DNA from: Croceicoccus marinus
GTDB lineage: Bacteria; Pseudomonadota; Alphaproteobacteria; Sphingomonadales; Sphingomonadaceae
NCBI RefSeq assembly: GCF_001661675.2
Contig: NZ_CP019602.1
Location: forward strand, 2,319,501 to 2,383,500
Direction of reading: 5' to 3'
Length of the DNA: 64,000 bases
In this document: positions 28,764 through 35,245 of the stretch, piece by piece
Layout of the letters: the number at the start of each line of letters is the position of its first letter
How positions within the stretch are numbered: position 1 is the stretch's first letter
Position numbers and translations under genes: made by a program
The notes under the pieces: model-generated
What the model was told of the DNA's origin: nothing
Database searches by the model: none
What the model saw: only the letters and a program-made list of their open reading frames with translations

Positions 28764-30836
28764 TCAAGTATCTGTAAACATTGGAAGCATGTCCGCGTCA
28801 ACAACGCGACACGGGCGACCCTTTCGGGCCATCGCAGATTTTACCGCTTCCGACATCAAATCGGCGGAGCGGATTTGATGCGGTGCGCGCGGTACGACCT
28901 GCACTGCCGGAAGCACGCCGGTTTTGATGAGAAGTCTTATCGTATGGCTTGAGGTGCCAAGCGCTTTGGCCGCCTCAGTCATGGTGAGCCATTCGCCGTC
29001 TTTCACCGCAGACCGATAGGCATCGATCCCTCGCACGCGCCGAACAGAGTAGACCCGGTGCGCCGTCCAGGTTTTGCCTTGGCCGGTGGGCAAGCCCATC
29101 CGATTCAGCGTCGCGGCGATATGCTCGTCGGACCAACGGCCCGCCATGCTGCGCATCACCTCCAGCGCATCCTCCGCTGTTGCACAACCGTGCTCGCCGG
29201 CTTTCGGCTTGCGAACCCGCAGTTCCGAGTGCTGGCCGCCCCGCCAATGGATCGTGAGCACGACGTCACGCACGGCATCATCGACATCGACGACGATGTC
29301 GGCGATCATTGTACGTAGCATTTGCTGGCGAGCGCGCATCGTCACATCCGGAGCGTTCCAGGCCGCCGACAGGTTTTCCGCCAGATTGGCGAAGGCATTT
29401 GGATCGGCCTCGATGGTCGAGGGCCCTTCCGCAGGCTGGCGAGCCTTCAAGTCCCGCACGCGACGGAGCGCGATTTCCCAGTTTTTCTCCAGCTGCGCCG
29501 CTATCAGGCGATTATCGGGATCACAAGCTGCGTAGCGGCGCTCGGCTAGGCTGGCCTCGTAGCGCGCCTGCTGGAGTTCCAGGTCGAGGATCTGGCGCTG
29601 CTCTTCTTGTCGTTCCCGGTTCATCCGCTCCGCCTCGAACGCGGCTTCGATCGCCAAGGGTTCTACCGCGCGCAGCAGTTCGCGCGCAACTGCTGCATCC
29701 ACTCGTAGACCGCCAAAGGTCATGCATCGAGGTAAGCCCATCATCAGGTTCGGCTTGTCACAGCGGTAGACTGGCCGACTTTGCGGGTTACCGGTGTAAG
29801 CAACGCTCAGTCGCCGCCCGCACCGTCCGCACGTCATGATCCCTGACAGCAGTGCCTTGCCGCCTCGGCCTGACTTTACGCCGCCAGCGCGGCCATAGTT
29901 GTTGAGGGCCAGCTGCTTCTGGTTGCGCTCGTATTCTTCCCAGCTGACGTAGCCCTCGTGGTGCTCCTTGATGAACACCTCCCAGGTTCCGACCGGCTTG
30001 CCATGCCCGTAGCTTCGCCGCGCTCGCCCATCGACAATGGTAGTCCGCTTTTCGCTTTTCCCGTAGACGTAAACACCTGCATAGAAGGGGTTTTTGAGGA
30101 CGGCGATGACGTTGCGATAGCGGATAGGTAACCATGTGAAGCTGGTCATGCGGCCTTCGTCCGAAGGCCGCGGGAAGTGGATTCCATCGGCCTTCATAGA
30201 CAACAGCACCTGACGCGCACTGCCCAGCTCTCGGAAGCGCGCAAAGATGAGCCGGATTACCTCCTGAAGGCGTAAGTCGGGATCGAGTCCCAGGCCCGCT
30301 TCGCGGTGCCAGATGTAGCCGAACGGGACAGACAACCGCAATTCGCCGCGGCGCGCCTTCGACCTCGCGGCATCGAGCATTCGCGTCCTGAGAACGCCGA
30401 GCTCGAACTCGCTGATGCTGCCCTTCATTCCCAGGAGTAGGCGGTCGTTGGGCTGGCAAGGATTGTACACGCCATCATGATCGATGACACGGGCTTCAAC
30501 GAGCCCGCACAGTTCCAGCAGATGGTGCCAGTCGCGACCATTTCGCGCGAGCCTTGACGCATCGAGGCACAGCACGGCACCCACCTTGCCCGCGCACAAT
30601 GATGCGACCAGGCGATCAAAGCCGGGCCGCGCAACGGTTCCGCTCGCGGATCGTCCGAGATCATCGTCGATGACTTCGATATCGGTGAAACCGTGCTGAC
30701 GTGCGCTGTCGACGAGGTCGTATTGCCGCCGCTGGCTTTCCAGGTTGGTCATGACCTGGGATTGTGTCGATTGTCGCACGTAGACGACGGCCTTGCGCTT
30801 CAGCAGTTGCGCCGGGATTAAATCAGTGCCGGTCAT
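28764..30836 (-). CDS. Large serine recombinase with C-terminal excisionase-like HTH
   Basis: 690 aa. Catalytic Ser23 in VVYVRQSTQSQ; DASRLARNGRDW in the resolvase domain; a recombinase domain follows, then a zinc ribbon (CGRCGRR...CDKPN) and a long coiled coil. The last 75 or so residues (WLTMTEAAKALGTSSHTIR at about 617) look like a MerR/excisionase-type helix-turn-helix fused to the C-terminus. It should integrate and perhaps excise the mini-element. Its ATG overlaps the end of the DUF5372-like frame (ATGA), so it is translationally coupled. Confidence 0.88.
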   Translation of the reverse strand: MTGTDLIPAQLLKRKAVVYVRQSTQSQVMTNLESQRRQYDLVDSARQHGFTDIEVIDDDLGRSASGTVARPGFDRLVASLCAGKVGAVLCLDASRLARNGRDWHHLLELCGLVEARVIDHDGVYNPCQPNDRLLLGMKGSISEFELGVLRTRMLDAARSKARRGELRLSVPFGYIWHREAGLGLDPDLRLQEVIRLIFARFRELGSARQVLLSMKADGIHFPRPSDEGRMTSFTWLPIRYRNVIAVLKNPFYAGVYVYGKSEKRTTIVDGRARRSYGHGKPVGTWEVFIKEHHEGYVSWEEYERNQKQLALNNYGRAGGVKSGRGGKALLSGIMTCGRCGRRLSVAYTGNPQSRPVYRCDKPNLMMGLPRCMTFGGLRVDAAVARELLRAVEPLAIEAAFEAERMNRERQEEQRQILDLELQQARYEASLAERRYAACDPDNRLIAAQLEKNWEIALRRVRDLKARQPAEGPSTIEADPNAFANLAENLSAAWNAPDVTMRARQQMLRTMIADIVVDVDDAVRDVVLTIHWRGGQHSELRVRKPKAGEHGCATAEDALEVMRSMAGRWSDEHIAATLNRMGLPTGQGKTWTAHRVYSVRRVRGIDAYRSAVKDGEWLTMTEAAKALGTSSHTIRLLIKTGVLPAVQVVPRAPHQIRSADLMSEAVKSAMARKGRPCRVVDADMLPMFTDT

Positions 30837-31002
30837 CGCCGAGCTCCTCGACGACGAGGCCAGCGGCTTGCATCAGGATTTGAGCAAGCGTGATTACGGC
30901 CTTCGTCCGTTCCGCCTCGCTCATCCCGTCCACCCTCCGGGGCTCGAAGATCAGGCTCATCTGTCTGCCCGAGGCCGGTGCGGGCGTGTCGTGCTTGTTC
31001 AT
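30823..31002 (-). CDS. 59-aa protein upstream of the recombinase
   Basis: From the ATG at 31002, with GGAGG seven bases upstream; an earlier ATG at 31029 is possible. The C-terminal half (MSEAERTKAVITLAQILMQ) is an amphipathic helix. Its stop overlaps the recombinase start by 14 bp. Small ORFs of this kind commonly sit before this recombinase type; a directionality or assembly role is only a guess. Confidence 0.65.
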   Translation of the reverse strand: MNKHDTPAPASGRQMSLIFEPRRVDGMSEAERTKAVITLAQILMQAAGLVVEELGDDRH

Positions 31003-31336
31003 CGACTTCCTCCAATGCGACTCCATCATCGCGTTGGGAGTTTGGTGAAGCAGCGACCGCGGTGACCAGCCTCTTCAAATCGGAAAGCGCTGCAACATCA
31101 ACTTGGGGCGGGCCGATTCTCATCTTGGAGCAGGCGACCGGATCAACCATCCAACCAGGCATCGAAACGACGATGCCAGATGGGCCTTCGACCTTGAGAA
31201 AGCGCCCCGTCGCTCGCTCCTCTACCCGCCGTACGCTGACTTTCCGCCCGAAATAGGGATGCCAAGGATAGTGAACTTCCCGCTCTTCGCCGACATGGGC
31301 AGAATGAACGGGCGATGGCGCTTGGCCGCAAGGCAT
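30833..31336 (-). CDS. DUF5372-like protein spanning the element end
   Basis: The conserved part (VHYPWHPYFGRKVSVRR ... VVSMPGWMVDP ... RIGPPQVDV) resembles DUF5372 proteins found beside such recombinases. As integrated, no start codon exists inside the element: the only in-frame ATG (31336) lies in the flanking tnpC sequence with no clear ribosome-binding site. In the circular form the same frame would begin at an ATG complementary to 28747-28749, with GGAG six bases upstream, giving 166 aa. The Arg-rich second half overlaps the 59-aa gene in another frame and may not be natural protein. Confidence 0.6.
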   Translation of the reverse strand: MPCGQAPSPVHSAHVGEEREVHYPWHPYFGRKVSVRRVEERATGRFLKVEGPSGIVVSMPGWMVDPVACSKMRIGPPQVDVAALSDLKRLVTAVAASPNSQRDDGVALEEVDEQARHARTGLGQTDEPDLRAPEGGRDERGGTDEGRNHACSNPDASRWPRRRGARR

Positions 31337-31536
31337 GGCTGTTCTGCGGATCCGATCGTGGCGGGCAACGCGCCGCCATCATCTACACCCTGATCCAGAC
31401 CGCGAAGCTGGGCGACGTCGATCCGCAGGCATGGCTTGCCGATGTCCTCGCGCGCATCGCCGATCATCCTGCCACCCGGCTCGACGAACTCCTGCCCTGG
31501 AACTGGGCGCCCCGTCCGAACGCGATCGCCGCGTAA
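31315..31536 (+). pseudogene. tnpC: IS66 transposase TnpC, 3' part
   Basis: Reads MALGRKAWLFCGSDRGG at once, the strongly conserved IS66 C-terminal motif, then AAIIYTLIQTAKLGDVDP and LLPWNWAP before the stop. It continues the frame broken at 28732. Confidence 0.92.
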
Positions 31537-31588
31537 CCCGACCTACACTCCGGTCGGCATCACGCTGCGGCCTTCACCGGACGGATAC

Positions 31589-31596
31589 GGCGATCT
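31589..31596. repeat. IS66 target-site duplication, right copy
   Basis: GGCGATCT directly after the IS66 right end at 31588, matching 26440-26447. Confidence 0.95.
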
Positions 31597-32020
31597 GCGC
31601 GTTCGTGTATCCTTCGTTCCGCAGAATGAGCGCACGGCGGGCCCTTGCCATGGGTTCCGGGCGGGACGAACTTGCATTGTTCTGGCTACGAATACGCAGC
31701 CCCTCCGCCACGTTGACGATCTCGATCGGGACTTCCGTCTCGGGATCGATATGGCAGATTGCCTCGATGAGACTCCCGCCATCTATAAGACGGTATCCAT
31801 CCACACCGATGACGACGGGAAACGTCCTCCAATTGTGGGGCTCGGTTGCCCGGAGGTGCTGCGCCTCGATATCCCTCGTATCGTAATGTCGGCGTTCGTA
31901 GATGTCCGCGCGGCAAGAAATCTCGCTTGCCTTTGCGGTCGAGTATTTATCACCTGACGGCGTTTTGCTGCTCCCCGAGAAATTGCCGTGGGGAGGGGCG
32001 GGCGTGGTGGAAGGGGTCAT
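31589..32020 (-). pseudogene. ParB-like protein, N-terminal part (split by IS66)
   Basis: 144 codons from the ATG at 32020, preceded by GAGGA. The region TFPVVIGVDGYRLIDGGSL (about residues 66-84) has the look of the ParB/Srx nuclease-like fold, and the following segment leads into the helix-turn-helix completed beyond the IS. The protein could have partitioned the excised island or regulated the integrase genes. The ParB call rests on pattern only. Confidence 0.65.
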
Positions 32021-32167
32021 GGCAGTCCTCGTCGTTCAAGAGGACTGGGAAATTATGCAGATTCAGGTGCCTTGATAAATGAGTTTTGGTGGAACTTTCG
32101 TCTTGCAAGTATTTATATATCAAGGACTTAGTATCTCAATTAGCTCTGCTTAGCTCATGCGCTTTTG

Positions 32168-33697
32168 TCACCACGCGTCCGCCTGGGGTATCCAGGTCGT
32201 GACGCCGTGGATTGGTAGTCCGAGAGATCTCGCCTTGCTCATGGGGTTGGGTGTTTCAACCAAATCGGCTGCTAGTGATAGGGATAGGTCGATTTCCCGA
32301 GCGCCGAGGGGGTGCCCGTTACGATGGCCTGGATACGCATAGCGAGGATCCAAGGTTTCAAGCGCATATCGGGCTCTATACCAAACGCGCTCTAAGGCTG
32401 TCGTCACTCGCGATCTCGACCATCCCTGGGCAAACGGAAACGCCCTAGCGAACGGATTCTTTTCCTCTTCGACCAAGCCGTTGGCCAACAGCTTGTCATA
32501 TCGGTCTCGCAGTCTTGCAACATAACCGTCGGCCCAATCCGGATCGTCGATCTGCTGGAACGGCAGATCAGAACCCCGAGATGAGAATGGATCGAACCGG
32601 TCGCGTGGAATTGCACGCTCGAGCAGAGAAGGAAGCTCTTTCCCACCTTTCGATCTCGTACCGCCATTCGGACGTTCGCGCTCATTGGCATGCGAGATGC
32701 GCGCGACCAATTCTGCTTGGGCCTCATCCGCGTCGATATGTGCAAGGATGTTCAATGCAATTCTGAAGATCGCGGAATTCAGCGAGAAGCGCGAAGAGGC
32801 CACGGCGGGAAGATATGGTGCAAAGCGGTCGTGGGTATGGAAGAGGTACTGCGTGATGAAGTGCAGCGGTGGCCTGCCGAGGACGAGGTGCCAGCGATCG
32901 CCCTCGGGAGCCTGCGCCTGGTGATGATCCAGTCGTGCGCTTTTCAAAATTTCGTAATTGAGACGCGCGTGTCCGTCCCAGTCTCTTGGCTTGATCCGCT
33001 GCTTCATGCTGAGCGCTAGGTGGATCATGTTCGGATCCTGATCGCCGAAGATGAGACCCTTCTTGCCGAGGCCACCCCTCAAGTTCCGAAAATCGATCAG
33101 ATGTGCAGCAACGTATTCGAATGTTCGTTCAAACTCGAAGGCCTGCTCGAGGACGTAGAGGACCGCCCCCCGGACACCTAATGCATCGATCAGCATGGCG
33201 AACTTGCTGGCGAAGCCGCCGGTCGAGGTGAGTTCAATCCTTTCCAGGCTTCTGCGCAGACGACCAAAATCGCGTCGCCAAGCGTATTCCAGTGCCTTGC
33301 AATTTCCAGCGCGCAACCGATCGTTCTCATAGAGAACTCGAAATGCAGAAGCTACGTCTCTCGAAGTCGGATGATGGCAAACCCGCAAAGCCTCTTCGGC
33401 AGTCGGGTCCATCGCTTTCCTGTGCTGAAGCCATTCGCCACGGTGGTATACGTCGAGGTGCCGGAACCGGAAGTCGCAAAGCTTTTCCAACTCCTTCTCG
33501 CTCGGATAGCCCCGCTCGGCGTATTTGGTGTTCTGGTCGATCCGCTTCGCCGCAGCGATTATGTCCTTATCGAGCTTGGAACCCTTGATAAGCGGAATTC
33601 TCATTCCGGCAGGGTGCATAGACGAGCATGCAGCAAACGCGCGATCAAGTGCGGTACTTGTGCGGCGTCTCGCCTTGGAAAAAGTGGCGCTATTCAT
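32168..33697 (-). CDS. Unknown 509-aa protein
   Basis: The frame is open further upstream but overlaps the preceding gene, so a start at 33697 (MNSATFSKARRR) or 33745 is likely. It is a soluble, mixed-charge, mostly helical protein with no signal peptide, no membrane segment and no nucleotide-binding loop that I can see. Features: a basic N-terminus, PSEKELEKLCDFRFRHLDVYH and FERTFEYVAAHLIDFRNLRGG. Third gene of the train ending at the integrase, which suggests a role in the island's transfer or upkeep. Confidence 0.6.
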   Translation of the reverse strand: MNSATFSKARRRTSTALDRAFAACSSMHPAGMRIPLIKGSKLDKDIIAAAKRIDQNTKYAERGYPSEKELEKLCDFRFRHLDVYHRGEWLQHRKAMDPTAEEALRVCHHPTSRDVASAFRVLYENDRLRAGNCKALEYAWRRDFGRLRRSLERIELTSTGGFASKFAMLIDALGVRGAVLYVLEQAFEFERTFEYVAAHLIDFRNLRGGLGKKGLIFGDQDPNMIHLALSMKQRIKPRDWDGHARLNYEILKSARLDHHQAQAPEGDRWHLVLGRPPLHFITQYLFHTHDRFAPYLPAVASSRFSLNSAIFRIALNILAHIDADEAQAELVARISHANERERPNGGTRSKGGKELPSLLERAIPRDRFDPFSSRGSDLPFQQIDDPDWADGYVARLRDRYDKLLANGLVEEEKNPFARAFPFAQGWSRSRVTTALERVWYRARYALETLDPRYAYPGHRNGHPLGAREIDLSLSLAADLVETPNPMSKARSLGLPIHGVTTWIPQADAW

Positions 33698-33779
33698 ACC
33701 TTGAGCAGTGATCGCCCCACCGATCAGTTCGGCTATGACCAACATACCCGGTGAGGCTGGCGAAAGACCGGGAAGCTTT

Positions 33780-34400
33780 CTAGGCATCGATCCGCTCCGC
33801 GATCTCATTGTAAGTGCGGACAGCCTGCACGAAGATATTCCAGCGCTCCTTTCGAAATTCCGTCCAGCCCGTTTCGGTGAAAGTCGTGTCGCCGAGCTGT
33901 CTGATAAAATCTTTGAATAACGGCTGCAGTGTCCGGCCCGCTTCAAGAAGCTGTTCGAGTTTGGCGATCCCACTCACCAAGTCGATATCGTCGGGGAGAC
34001 GATACTCGGGCATCCAAGCGATAGCGGCCTTCGCCTCGTCCCAGCTTGCAGGTGACATCTTCCCCGGGGCAAAGATCGCCATCTGCGCTTTCGAGACTTC
34101 GATCGGCTCGTCGTAATCGTCGGTAACCGACAGCTCACGCCACCATGCAAGGCGTTTCTCGACGATTTCGAGCGAATGATGAAGATGTGTCTCGTCAGCT
34201 TGGAGTTCGGCCCGCTGCGAAATTCTCCACCGCGCGAAAATTTGCTGATAATCGGCGTTGAGCAGGGCAATGTCGGTATAGCGCCCTTCTTGTCGCGCCT
34301 TGGCTGTCTCGGCTTCGATATTTTCCAGCGCCACGGAGAAGTCCGCTAGCGTGGAAAGCGTCACGCGCTCGCCATCTGGGCGCCGCCAGGTGACAGTCAC
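33780..34400 (-). CDS. Unknown 206-aa protein
   Basis: A GTG start at 34400 overlaps the stop of the upstream gene (GTGA); the longer frame to 34499 is not needed. The N-terminus (VTVTWRRPDGERVTLSTL) is beta-like, then long helices rich in Glu, Arg and Trp. No motif recognised. Translational coupling links it to the 207-aa gene. Confidence 0.65.
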   Translation of the reverse strand: MTVTWRRPDGERVTLSTLADFSVALENIEAETAKARQEGRYTDIALLNADYQQIFARWRISQRAELQADETHLHHSLEIVEKRLAWWRELSVTDDYDEPIEVSKAQMAIFAPGKMSPASWDEAKAAIAWMPEYRLPDDIDLVSGIAKLEQLLEAGRTLQPLFKDFIRQLGDTTFTETGWTEFRKERWNIFVQAVRTYNEIAERIDA

Positions 34401-35020
34401 GGATGCACCTCGCGGTAGCGGGGGTTGGCTCCGATATCGCGAAGCCATGCGAATGCTATCCAGCGATTCTCCAGCGCAGGAAAATCGAGGCGCAGACACT
34501 CGCAGGTGTAACGCACCATGGAGATCTGTTTCCGCGTCGCTGGCTTGCGAAGCATCGCTGCCCGCTTCTCGTCATCGAGGGCAGCGAGGAAGCCCTCGGT
34601 CTTTCTCATGTAGGCGTCGAACCTGCGACGCCATTCTGCGTGTCGGCCTTTCGCTTCGAGGAACGCTGCTGCGCGATCCAAAAAACAGAGCAAGGCTTCG
34701 CCGACGGTCCTTTTCCGCGTGAACGAATCTTTCCATTCGTTGAAGAGATTTTCGTCGTTCAACGCTTTCAGAATGTCGAGGGCGAGAAAGCCATCGAGGC
34801 GACGCGCGTAATGTGCCGAAACACCGTAAGCGGAAAGCACGGCGCCTGTAGTGATGTGGTGGTAGGCGTCATGCGCGTCGCGGTACACCACTTCGCCAGG
34901 TGCGATCTGCACCTTGCTGGCGCGCGCTTCGATCCCGGCTAGCGTTGAGAGCATGCGATCAAGATCGCGAATATGCGATCCCAGATCATTCGTCGGATTG
35001 GCAAGGTCAGGGTTGTTCAT
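34397..35020 (-). CDS. Unknown 207-aa protein, divergent from the relaxase
   Basis: ATG at 35020 (MNNPDLANPTND) with AGGGG just upstream. A helical, charged protein; the C-terminus (RKPATRKQISMVRYTCECLRL) is basic and could bind DNA. First gene of the minus-strand train and head-to-head with the relaxase gene over 225 bp, the position where mobilisation accessory proteins are often found. Role inferred only from place. Confidence 0.65.
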   Translation of the reverse strand: MNNPDLANPTNDLGSHIRDLDRMLSTLAGIEARASKVQIAPGEVVYRDAHDAYHHITTGAVLSAYGVSAHYARRLDGFLALDILKALNDENLFNEWKDSFTRKRTVGEALLCFLDRAAAFLEAKGRHAEWRRRFDAYMRKTEGFLAALDDEKRAAMLRKPATRKQISMVRYTCECLRLDFPALENRWIAFAWLRDIGANPRYREVHP

Positions 35021-35144
35021 TGCCCCTTTATAGATCGCCGACAAGCGGCACCCCAAACATCAGGGACCCGTTGGTTCGCTTTCCGTGCCGCATTAACGGG
35101 AAAACGGTTGCTGAATGCTCGATGGAGACAGACAATCCCATCCG

Positions 35145-35166
35145 CCATTTAAGCGCACTTAAGGAG
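35145..35166 (-). other. Candidate oriT/nick region upstream of the relaxase
   Basis: On the minus strand this reads CTCCTTAAGTGCGCTTAAAT, resembling the TAAGTGCGCCC-type nick cores of MobQ-family transfer origins. The flank repeats CACTTAAG at about 35204. It lies in the 225-bp space before the relaxase start, where a cognate oriT is expected. Similarity is partial; the nick site is not proven. Confidence 0.35.
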
Positions 35167-35245
35167 AAAGTAGGGCGGGTTTGGCGAAATAAATGATGCA
35201 CACTTAAGCGTCCGCTTCGCCCCGCCTTTCGCATGCAACCCGCCC

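Larger units (their letters stand above)
28731..31316 (-). mobile_element. Nested serine-recombinase mini-element in tnpC
   Basis: Bounded by AT at 28731-28732 and AT at 31315-31316. Removing one AT plus everything between restores the conserved TnpC text ALRC-MALGRKAWLFCG exactly in frame. Size 2584 bp. It encodes, on the minus strand, a DUF5372-like protein, a 59-aa protein and a 690-aa serine recombinase, with almost no non-coding sequence. The 2-bp core, with no longer repeat, is what serine integrases leave. Its first gene crosses the end junction: in a closed circle it gains a start codon from the opposite end. Confidence 0.85.
26448..31588 (+). mobile_element. IS66-family element, copy 1, with a nested 2.58-kb insertion
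   Basis: Left end GTACCCCTCCGGCGAGGGCC and right end (to 31588) are imperfect inverted repeats: both finish in TAC/GTA and share GCGGCC-TC-CCGGA blocks. Perfect 8-bp duplications flank it. It carries tnpA, tnpB and tnpC in the standard order. Length is 5141 bp, or 2557 bp once the nested recombinase element (2584 bp) is taken out, a normal IS66 size. It interrupts a ParB-like gene. Confidence 0.93.

Noticed and set aside
28733..28952. tnpC frame continuing to 28952 (561-aa version)
   Set aside because: After 28732 it reads antisense through the end of the recombinase gene; this part is not transposase.
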